From NCBI RefSeq assembly GCF_014650895.1, contig NZ_BMVV01000010.1:62001-126000 (forward strand): a DNA stretch of 64,000 nt, written 5' to 3'. The position numbers were made by a program, and so were the translations under genes. The notes beneath the pieces are model-generated. The model was not told the origin of the DNA and searched no databases. It was given only the letters and a program-made list of their open reading frames with translations. Shown piece by piece: positions 40,918-47,668 of the stretch. Source of the DNA: Streptomyces omiyaensis (GTDB lineage Bacteria > Actinomycetota > Actinomycetes > Streptomycetales > Streptomycetaceae). Each line of letters opens with the position of its first letter. The stretch's first letter is position 1.

Positions 40918-42840
40918 GTGGACACGACCCTTCAGGACCCCCTCGTCGGGCGGCTGCTCGACGGCCGCTACCGCGTCGACGCGCGCATCGCCGTCGGCGG
41001 GATGGCCACGGTCTACCGGGCCGTCGACACCCGCCTCGACCGCGTCCTCGCGCTGAAGGTGATGCACCCCGCCCTGGCGGCCGACGCCGTCTTCGTCGAG
41101 CGGTTCATCCGCGAGGCGAAGTCCGTCGCCCGCCTCGCGCACCCGAACGTCGTCGCCGTCTTCGACCAGGGCGCCGAGGGCGCCTACGTCTACCTGGCGA
41201 TGGAGTACGTCTCCGGCTGCACCCTGCGCGACGTGCTCCGCGAGCGGGGCGCCCTCCAGCCGCGCGCCGCCCTGGACGTGCTGGAGCCGGTGCTCGCCGC
41301 GCTCGGCGCCGCGCACCGGGCCGGTTTCGTCCACCGGGACATGAAGCCGGAGAACGTCCTGATAGGGGACGACGGCCGGGTCAAGGTCGCCGACTTCGGG
41401 CTGGTCCGCTCGGTCGGCTCGGCGACCGCCACCACCGGCGCGGTCCTCGGCACCGTCTCGTACCTCGCCCCCGAGCAGATCGAGCACGGCACCGCCGACA
41501 CCCGGGCCGACGTGTACGCCTGCGGCGTCGTCCTGTACGAGATGCTGACGGGCGCCAAGCCGCACTCCGGCGACACCCCCGCCCAGGTCCTCTACCAGCA
41601 CCTGAACACCGACGTCCCGGCCCCGTCGGCCGCCGTCCCCGGCCTGCCGCCGGAACTGGACGAGCTGGTCGCCGCCGCGACCGCCCGCGACCCCGGGGTC
41701 CGGCCCGAGGACGCCGTGGCGCTCCTCGCCCTGGCCCGGGAGGCGCGGGCCGCGCTCACCGACGAGCAGCTGGACGCGGTGCCGCCGCGGGCGCGGGCCG
41801 AGCAGCGGGACACCGGCGAGGACCGCACCAGCGTGATCGCCCGCCCCGTGCCGGTCCCGGAGGCCGGCGACCCGCACGCGGTGCAGCACACCAGCCGGCT
41901 CGCGACCCCCGAGGCCCCGCCGCCGGCCCGCTCGCGCGCCGCCGGCCGGCGGGCGCCGCGCGGCCCGCTCCTGATCGTCCTCGGCGTCCTGCTCGCCCTG
42001 GGCGTCGGCGCCGGCGTCTGGTACATCAACGCCGGCCAGTTCACCCGCGTCCCCGCCGTCCTCGGCCAGACCGAGCAGGCGGCGACGGCCCGGCTCGGCG
42101 ACGCCGGCCTGGAGCTGGGCACGACGAAGCGCGCCTTCAGCGACGTGTACGAGCGGGGCACCGTGATGGGCGTCGACCCGGCGCCCGGCGAGCGGGTCCG
42201 CAGCCACGCGACCGTCACCCTCACCCTCTCCCGGGGCCCGGAGATCGTGAAGGTGCCCAACCTCAGGAACAAGCCGCTCGACGAGGCCAGGCGGATCCTC
42301 ACGGAGCAGGGCCTCGCCCCCGGCGTGGTCACCAGCGCCTTCAGCACGACCGTCGCCCAGGGCGCGGTGATCGGCTCCGACCCGGAGCCGGGCACCGAGC
42401 GGGCCCCGGACTCGGCCGTCGCACTGGTGGTCAGCAAGGGCGCCCCGGTCGACGTCCCGGACGTGACCGGCGAGACCGTCGCCGACGCCACCGCCGTCCT
42501 CAAGGAGGCCGGCCTGGAGGTCTCCGTCGCGCCCGAGCGGATCCACTCCGCCGAGGACGCGGGAGCGGTCGCCGCCCAGTCCCTCGCCGAGGGGAGCCGG
42601 GCCGCGAAGGGCGACGCGGTCACCCTGACCGTCTCCAAGGGCCCGCGCCAGGTCGAGGTGCCGGACGTCGTCGGCATGTCGACCGACGAGGCCCGCGAGG
42701 AGCTGGAGGCGGCCGGCTTCGAGGTGAAGGTCGAGAAGTCCTTCCCCTTCCTCGGCGACGAGGTCACGGGCCAGTCCGTCGAGGGCGGCGGGACCGCCCC
42801 GGAGGGCTCCACCGTCGCCCTCACCATCAAGGGAATCTGA
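40918..42840 (+). CDS. Ser/Thr protein kinase with four PASTA domains (PknB/Stk type)
   Basis: The 640-aa membrane kinase has an N-terminal kinase domain (residues about 16-280) with the glycine loop IAVGGMATVYRAVD, the Lys in LALKVMHP, the catalytic loop HRDMKPENVLI and the DFG motif (VADFGLVRS). A Pro/Arg/Ala-rich juxtamembrane region follows, then one membrane helix (LLIVLGVLLALGVGAGVWYI). Four extracytoplasmic PASTA repeats begin FTRVPAVLGQ, IVKVPNLRNK, PVDVPDVTGE and QVEVPDVVGM. PASTA domains sense peptidoglycan fragments and lipid II, tying it to growth and division. TAGACT (40905-40910) stands 7 nt before the GTG, with no ribosome site, so a leaderless transcript is likely. Confidence 0.95.
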   Translation: MDTTLQDPLVGRLLDGRYRVDARIAVGGMATVYRAVDTRLDRVLALKVMHPALAADAVFVERFIREAKSVARLAHPNVVAVFDQGAEGAYVYLAMEYVSGCTLRDVLRERGALQPRAALDVLEPVLAALGAAHRAGFVHRDMKPENVLIGDDGRVKVADFGLVRSVGSATATTGAVLGTVSYLAPEQIEHGTADTRADVYACGVVLYEMLTGAKPHSGDTPAQVLYQHLNTDVPAPSAAVPGLPPELDELVAAATARDPGVRPEDAVALLALAREARAALTDEQLDAVPPRARAEQRDTGEDRTSVIARPVPVPEAGDPHAVQHTSRLATPEAPPPARSRAAGRRAPRGPLLIVLGVLLALGVGAGVWYINAGQFTRVPAVLGQTEQAATARLGDAGLELGTTKRAFSDVYERGTVMGVDPAPGERVRSHATVTLTLSRGPEIVKVPNLRNKPLDEARRILTEQGLAPGVVTSAFSTTVAQGAVIGSDPEPGTERAPDSAVALVVSKGAPVDVPDVTGETVADATAVLKEAGLEVSVAPERIHSAEDAGAVAAQSLAEGSRAAKGDAVTLTVSKGPRQVEVPDVVGMSTDEAREELEAAGFEVKVEKSFPFLGDEVTGQSVEGGGTAPEGSTVALTIKGI

Positions 42841-42847
42841 GTCACTC

Positions 42848-43699
42848 ATGCGCAACCCCGTCGGCGGCCACGTCCCCGTGGCCGGCGGTCTCGCCACGAC
42901 CGGCCTCGGCTACGCCCGCGAGCTGGGCGCCGAGACCGTCCAGGTCTTCGTCGCCAACCCGCGCGGCTGGGCCACCCCGGCCGGCAACCCCGCCCAGGAC
43001 GAACGGTTCCGCGCCGAGTGCGCCGCCGCGTCGCTCTCGGCCTGGGTGCACGCCCCCTATCTGATCAACTTCGGCTCCTCCACGGAGGCCACCGTCGAGA
43101 AGTCGGTGGAGTCGCTGCGGCACTCGCTGCGGCGCGGCCGGGAGATCGGCGCGCGGGGCGTGGTGGTCCACACCGGCTCGGCGACCGGCGGCCGCCCCCG
43201 CGAGGAGGCGCTGGCGCAGGTGCGGGAGCGGATGCTGCCGCTGCTCGACGAGCTGACCCACGAGGACGATCCGTACCTGCTCCTGGAGTCCACCGCCGGC
43301 CAGGGCTTCTCGCTCTGTTCCCGGGCGGAGGACTTCGGCCCGTACTTCGACGCGCTCGACCACCACCCCAAGCTGGGCATCTGCCTCGACACCTGCCACA
43401 TCTTCGCCGCCGGCCACGACCTGGCGGAGCCGGGCGGGGCGGTACGCACGCTGGACGAGCTGGTCGCCACGGTCGGCGAGGGCCGGCTGCGGCTGATCCA
43501 CGCCAACGACTCGAAGGACGTCGTCGGTGCGCACAAGGACCGGCACGCCAACATCAACGCCGGGCACATCGGCGAGGAGGCCTTCCGGCAGCTCCTGCGC
43601 CACCCGGCCACCGACGGCGTCCCGCTGGTCATCGAGACCCCGGGCGGCAAGGAGGGCCACGTCGCCGACATCGAGCTGCTGAAGAAGCTCAGGGCCTGA
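42848..43699 (+). CDS. nfo: Deoxyribonuclease IV / AP endonuclease family 2 protein
   Basis: Zn-dependent TIM-barrel endonuclease for abasic sites in base excision repair. The 283-aa product carries family-2 AP-endonuclease ligand motifs: VHAPYLINF, VVVHTGS, LLLESTAGQGFSL, ICLDTCHIFAAGHDL, IHANDSKDVVGAHKDRHANI (with NAGHIGEEAF), and LVIETPGG. It lies 7 bp after the PASTA kinase stop and so is probably co-transcribed with it. The N-terminus is slightly shorter than in E. coli Nfo. Confidence 0.94.
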   Translation: MRNPVGGHVPVAGGLATTGLGYARELGAETVQVFVANPRGWATPAGNPAQDERFRAECAAASLSAWVHAPYLINFGSSTEATVEKSVESLRHSLRRGREIGARGVVVHTGSATGGRPREEALAQVRERMLPLLDELTHEDDPYLLLESTAGQGFSLCSRAEDFGPYFDALDHHPKLGICLDTCHIFAAGHDLAEPGGAVRTLDELVATVGEGRLRLIHANDSKDVVGAHKDRHANINAGHIGEEAFRQLLRHPATDGVPLVIETPGGKEGHVADIELLKKLRA

Positions 43700-43748
43700 T
43701 CCGCCCCGGTCCACCACCGGTCCGCCTCTGATCCCTTCCCGTTGAGGA

Positions 43749-43765
43749 ATACCCCGAGGGGGTAT
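43749..43765. promoter_or_regulatory. CsoR-like copper operator
   Basis: Perfect inverted repeat ATACCCC-GAG-GGGGTAT, the characteristic G-tract/C-tract pattern of CsoR (copper-sensitive repressor) operators in actinobacteria. It stands 50 bp upstream of the His-rich DUF4396 gene, and TATACG overlapping its right end may be the -10. Copper-dependent derepression of that gene is the simplest reading. Confidence 0.85.
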
Positions 43766-43814
43766 ACGGTTCCCGCATAGGCAGGAACCGCTACCCGAGG
43801 TTGGGGGCACCCTC

Positions 43815-44450
43815 ATGGAGCACGAGACGCACGACCACCCCACGGGGCACGCCGGCCCCGAGGACCACACCGGACACGCGGACCACGAGGGCCACAAGGG
43901 CCACGCAGGTCACTCAGACCATACGAGTCACACCGGCCACACCGGTCACTCCGATCACACCGACCATTCCGGTCACGGCGGCCACTCCGGCCACGGCGAG
44001 GCACACGGCGGCGGGGCGTCCTGGGGGATGGCGGCGAAGGCCACCCTGCACTGCCTCACCGGCTGCGCCATCGGCGAGGTGCTCGGCATGATCATCGGCA
44101 CCGCGCTGGGCTGGGGCAACGCGCAGACCATGGTCCTCGCGATCGCCCTCGCGTTCTTCTTCGGCTACGCGCTCACGCTGCGCGGCGTCCTCGCCGCCGG
44201 CCTGGACTTCCGGTCGGCCTTCAAGGTGGCGCTCGCCGCCGACACCCTCTCGATCGCCGTCATGGAGATCGTCGACAACGGCGTGCTGCTGCTCGTCCCG
44301 GGAGCCATGGACGCCCACCTGGACGCACCGCTCTTCTGGGGCGCGCTCGCCTTCGCCTTCGCGATCGCCTTCGTGGTCACCACGCCGGTGAACAAGTGGC
44401 TGATCGGCCGCGGCAAGGGCCACGCGGTCGTGCACCGCTACCACCACTGA
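43815..44450 (+). CDS. DUF4396 membrane protein with histidine-rich N-terminus
   Basis: The 211-aa protein begins with about 60 cytoplasmic-type residues packed with His, Asp, Gly and Thr in HxDH/GHxGHxxHT units (roughly 25 His), then four membrane helices. The hydrophobic core runs CLTGCAIGEVLGMIIGTALG, MVLAIALAFFFGYALTLRGV, AFKVALAADTLSIAVMEIVD and FWGALAFAFAIAFVVTTPVN. DUF4396 proteins are found near metal and copper-handling genes. The His-rich tail and the CsoR-type operator upstream together suggest copper (or similar metal) binding or export. The ligand is inferred, not shown. Confidence 0.9.
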   Translation: MEHETHDHPTGHAGPEDHTGHADHEGHKGHAGHSDHTSHTGHTGHSDHTDHSGHGGHSGHGEAHGGGASWGMAAKATLHCLTGCAIGEVLGMIIGTALGWGNAQTMVLAIALAFFFGYALTLRGVLAAGLDFRSAFKVALAADTLSIAVMEIVDNGVLLLVPGAMDAHLDAPLFWGALAFAFAIAFVVTTPVNKWLIGRGKGHAVVHRYHH

Positions 44451-44474
44451 GGGCGCGTCCGCGGCGGCCCGGGG

Positions 44475-45128
44475 CTACAGCTCCGGGCCGTCGCCCGGTT
44501 CCTCCTGGTACGAGTAGCGCTGCTCGCCCCACGGGTCGCCGACGTTGTGGTAGCCGCGCTCCTCCCAGAAGCCGCGTCGGTCGGCCGTCATGTACTCCAC
44601 ACCGCGGACCCACTTCGGGCCCTTCCAGGCGTACAGGTGGGGCACGACGAGCCGCAGGGGGAAGCCGTGCTCGGCGGTGAGCAGCTCGCCGTCCTTGTGG
44701 GTGGCGAAGATCGTGCGCGCGTCGGCGAAGTCGGCGAGCCGCATGTTGGCGCTGTAGCCGTACTCGGCCCAGACCATCACGTGCGTGACCCGCGGCGCGG
44801 GCGGCGCCAGCTCCAGGATCGCGCGGGCGGGGACGCCGCCCCACTCCGCGCCGAGCATGCTGAACTTGGTCACGCAGTGCAGATCGGCCACCACCGTGGA
44901 GAACGGCAGGGCCGAGAACTCCTCGTGGTTCCAGCAGCGCTTCTCGCCGTCGGCGGTCGCCCCGAAGACCCGGAACTCCCAGCGCTCCGGCTTGAACTTC
45001 GGCACGGGGCCGTAGTGGGTCACCGGCCAGCCGCGCTGGAGCCGCTGCCCCGGCGGCAGCTCGGGCGAAATGTCCGGCATCCCCGCTTCCCGGTGTACTC
45101 CGCTCTCCGGCTGAACCATGTCATCCAT
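44475..45128 (-). CDS. Sulfite-oxidase-like molybdopterin-dependent oxidoreductase
   Basis: The 217-aa product (start ATG 45128) has a single molybdopterin-cofactor-binding domain of the sulfite oxidase/YedY superfamily. Features are WPVTHYGPVPKF, VVADLHCVTKFSMLGAEWGG (the Mo-ligand Cys in LHCVT), WAEYGYSANM, HGFPLRLVVPHLYAWKGPKW, and VRGVEYM. No Sec or Tat signal is visible and the C-terminal dimer domain is missing, so it is a short form of the family. The start is uncertain: ATG 45119 and ATG 45080 (ribosome site GGAAG) are alternatives. A hairpin over its stop codon (44465-44472 with 44483-44490) may end both convergent genes. Confidence 0.85.
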   Translation of the reverse strand: MDDMVQPESGVHREAGMPDISPELPPGQRLQRGWPVTHYGPVPKFKPERWEFRVFGATADGEKRCWNHEEFSALPFSTVVADLHCVTKFSMLGAEWGGVPARAILELAPPAPRVTHVMVWAEYGYSANMRLADFADARTIFATHKDGELLTAEHGFPLRLVVPHLYAWKGPKWVRGVEYMTADRRGFWEERGYHNVGDPWGEQRYSYQEEPGDGPEL

Positions 45129-45300
45129 GGTGACAGACGGCGAGGGGTGGTCATGACCAGCCACCCACCCGGACGCGTCCATTCGGGCAAGTCCTACTAA
45201 GCCTGCACTTACTGGACGCCCCCCATTCGGAGTGCGAGGATGCGGCCATCCTGCCCTGTGAGGGGCTGGGTACACCCCGTGATGGAAGGAACCTGGAGCG

Positions 45301-45777
45301 ATGCAGGGCGACCCCGAGGTCCTGGAGTTTCTGAACGAGCAGCTGACCGGCGAGCTGACGGCCATCAACCAGTACTGGCTGCACTACCGCATCCAGGACA
45401 ACAAGGGCTGGACGAAGCTCGCCAAGTACACCCGCGAAGAGTCCATCGACGAGATGAAGCACGCGGACAAGCTGACCGAGCGCATCCTGATGCTCGACGG
45501 CCTGCCCAACTACCAGCGGCTCTTCCACGTGCGCGTCGGCCAGACCATCACCGAGATGTTCCAGGCGGACCGGCAGGTCGAGGTGGAGGCGATCGACCGC
45601 CTCAAGCGGGGCATCGAGGTCATGCGCGCCAAGGGCGACGTCACCTCGGCCAACCTCTTCGAGGAGATCCTCGCGGACGAGGAGCACCACATCGACTACC
45701 TGGACACGCAGCTGGAGCTGATCGAGTCGCTGGGCGAGGCGCTCTACATCTCGACGCTCATCGAGCAGCCGAGCTAG
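45301..45777 (+). CDS. bfr: Bacterioferritin
   Basis: Ferritin-like 24-mer iron store with heme at subunit interfaces. The 158-aa product carries all ferroxidase ligands in ELTGELTAINQYWLHYR-like form (ELTAINQYWLHYR), the EESIDEMKHADKL segment with the heme Met equivalent to Met52 and ligands E and H, and ILADEEHHIDYL. The start has GGAAGGAACC upstream. No iron box is seen before it. Its TAG stop shares a CTAG palindrome with the TAG of bfd on the opposite strand, a 4-bp convergent overlap. Confidence 0.97.
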   Translation: MQGDPEVLEFLNEQLTGELTAINQYWLHYRIQDNKGWTKLAKYTREESIDEMKHADKLTERILMLDGLPNYQRLFHVRVGQTITEMFQADRQVEVEAIDRLKRGIEVMRAKGDVTSANLFEEILADEEHHIDYLDTQLELIESLGEALYISTLIEQPS

Positions 45778-46016
45778 GCGGCCTCGGGCAGCTCGACGTC
45801 GGCGTCCTCGGAGACGAGGGCCGGCATGCCCTGGTCGAGGAGCTCGCGGCGCGGACAGGTGCCCCGCCCGAGAATGGCCTGAATGCGCCGGACGCACGAA
45901 CCGCAGTCCGTGCCCGCCTTGCAGGCGGAGGCGATCTGGCGGGGCGTGTGGGCACCGGCCTCCGCGTGCTCCTTGACCTGCTTCTCCGTGACACCGAAGC
46001 ATGAGCAGACGTACAC
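45774..46016 (-). CDS. bfd: Bacterioferritin-associated ferredoxin Bfd
   Basis: [2Fe-2S] protein (80 aa) that reduces bacterioferritin and releases its iron. It has the four Cys of the BFD-like domain, CSC near the N-terminus (VYVCSCFGVTEKQVKEH) and CKAGTDCGSC in the middle. The Arg/Asp/Glu tail after LGRGTCPRR is longer than in E. coli Bfd (64 aa). The GTG at 46016 was chosen because GGAGGTGATC lies 8 nt before it; a GTG at 46025 would sit inside that site. An iron box overlaps its promoter. It is convergent with bfr, a strongly supportive pairing. Confidence 0.95.
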   Translation of the reverse strand: MYVCSCFGVTEKQVKEHAEAGAHTPRQIASACKAGTDCGSCVRRIQAILGRGTCPRRELLDQGMPALVSEDADVELPEAA

Positions 46017-46041
46017 GCGGATCACCTCCCGCCGAGATCGA

Positions 46042-46060
46042 TTAGGCTAACCTAACCTTA
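46042..46060 (-). promoter_or_regulatory. DmdR/IdeR-type iron box upstream of bfd
   Basis: TTAGGCTAACCTAACCTTA, 15 of 19 positions agreeing with the actinobacterial DtxR-family iron box TTAGGTTAGGCTAACCTAA, 26 bp upstream of the bfd start. DmdR-Fe repression would keep bfd silent in iron plenty and release it when iron is scarce. Confidence 0.85.
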
Positions 46061-46091
46061 CCCGGCGGGCGGGAAGCGTAAAAGCCTCCGA

Positions 46092-46138
46092 TACGACGAT
46101 GGGGCGCGGATCACAAGGATCCGCGCCCCATCGTCGTA
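46092..46138 (-). terminator. Terminator of the DAHP synthase gene
   Basis: A perfect 21-bp stem (46092-46112 and 46118-46138) with loop ACAAG starts 10 nt past the stop of the DAHP synthase gene and ends before the bfd promoter. It is one of the strongest hairpins in the window and is likely to act in both directions. Confidence 0.92.
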
Positions 46139-46147
46139 CGAAGCTAC

Positions 46148-47500
46148 TTACTGATCGCGGTACATCTCGGCCACGAGGAACGCGAGGTCGAGCGACTGGC
46201 TCCGGTTGAGGCGCGGGTCGCAGGCCGTCTCGTAGCGCTGGTGCAGGTCGTCGACGAAGATCTCGTCGCCGCCGCCCACGCACTCGGTGACGTCGTCACC
46301 GGTGAGCTCGACGTGGATGCCGCCCGGGTGGGTGCCGAGGGCCTTGTGGACCTCGAAGAAGCCCTTGACCTCGTCGAGCACGTCGTCGAAGCGGCGGGTC
46401 TTGTGGCCCGAGGCCGCCTCGAAGGTGTTGCCGTGCATCGGGTCGGTCACCCAGGCGACGGTGGCGCCCGAGGCGGTGACCTTCTCGACGAGCTCCGGGA
46501 GCTTGTCCCGGACCTTGTCGGCGCCCATGCGGACGATGAAGGTCAGGCGGCCCGGCTCGCGCTCCGGGTCGAGGCGCTCGATGTACGTCAGCGCCTCCTC
46601 CGGGGTGGTCGTCGGGCCCAGCTTGATGCCGATCGGGTTCGCGATCCGCGCGGCGAACTCGATGTGGGCGTGGTCCAGCTGGCGGGTGCGCTCGCCGATC
46701 CAGACCATGTGGCCGGAGGTGTCGTACAGCTTGCCCGTGCGGGAGTCGGTACGGGTGAGGGCGCCCTCGTAGTCGAGCAGCAGCGCCTCGTGGGAGGCGT
46801 AGAACTCGACGGCCTTGAACTCGGCCGGGTCGGTGCCACAGGCCTTCATGAAGTTCAGCGCGTTGTCGATCTCGCGGGCGAGCGCCTCGTAGCGCTGGCC
46901 CGACGGGGACGACTTCACGAAGTCCTGGTTCCAGGCGTGCACCTGGCGCAGGTCGGCGTAGCCGCCGGTGGTGAAGGCGCGGACCAGGTTGAGCGTGGAG
47001 GCGGAGGCGTTGTACATCCGCTTCAGGCGCTCGGGGTCCGGGACGCGGGCCTTCTCGTTGAAGTCGAAGCCGTTGACGGAGTCGCCCCGGTAGGTGGGGA
47101 GCGTCACGCCGTCGCGGGTCTCGGTGCCCTTGGAGCGGGGCTTGGAGTACTGCCCCGCGATGCGGCCCACCTTGACGACCGGCACGGAGGCCGCGTACGT
47201 CAGGACGGCGCTCATCTGGAGCAGCGTCTTCAGCTTGGCCCGGATGTGGTCGGCCGACACCGCGTCGAAGGCCTCGGCGCAGTCGCCGCCCTGGAGGAGG
47301 AACGCCTCGCCACGGGCGACGGCTCCCATCCGGGCGCGCAGCTGGTCGCACTCGCCGGCGAAGACGAGCGGAGGATACGACTCGAGGTCCGCGATCACAT
47401 CGCGCAGAGCCTCGGCATCGGGGTACTCGGGCTGCTGCGCCGCGGGCAGGTCTCGCCAGGTCGCCTTGGCGACGGCGTGGGATTCAGCGTTCACGGTCAC
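46148..47500 (-). CDS. aroH: Class II 3-deoxy-7-phosphoheptulonate synthase
   Basis: First step of the shikimate pathway: PEP plus erythrose 4-phosphate give DAHP. The 450-aa type II enzyme starts VTVNAESHAVAKATWRDLPA and contains LVFAGECDQLRARMG, FLLQGGDCAEAF, RIAGQYSKPRS, the metal and PEP site segments HEALLLDYE and IGERTRQLDHAHIEF, WVTDPMHGNTF, GGIHVELTGDDVTECVGG and DPRLNRSQSLDLAF. The GTG at 47500 is used rather than a longer upstream frame; AGGG lies 8 nt before it. In this genus gene names aroH/aroF vary. Confidence 0.96.
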   Translation of the reverse strand: MTVNAESHAVAKATWRDLPAAQQPEYPDAEALRDVIADLESYPPLVFAGECDQLRARMGAVARGEAFLLQGGDCAEAFDAVSADHIRAKLKTLLQMSAVLTYAASVPVVKVGRIAGQYSKPRSKGTETRDGVTLPTYRGDSVNGFDFNEKARVPDPERLKRMYNASASTLNLVRAFTTGGYADLRQVHAWNQDFVKSSPSGQRYEALAREIDNALNFMKACGTDPAEFKAVEFYASHEALLLDYEGALTRTDSRTGKLYDTSGHMVWIGERTRQLDHAHIEFAARIANPIGIKLGPTTTPEEALTYIERLDPEREPGRLTFIVRMGADKVRDKLPELVEKVTASGATVAWVTDPMHGNTFEAASGHKTRRFDDVLDEVKGFFEVHKALGTHPGGIHVELTGDDVTECVGGGDEIFVDDLHQRYETACDPRLNRSQSLDLAFLVAEMYRDQ

Positions 47501-47668
47501 GCGGACCACCCTACGGGGTTCTTCGTCCTGTCCTGTCCCCTGCCCAGTCACTGAGACGCGCGACCGTTATGTCTGGACGCGATCTTCACGCCATCGAGTG
47601 GTGTTACCCTCACCCGCGTTTAGCAAACGAGCAAACCTGCTCGCCAAATACATAGCTGACATACAGGG

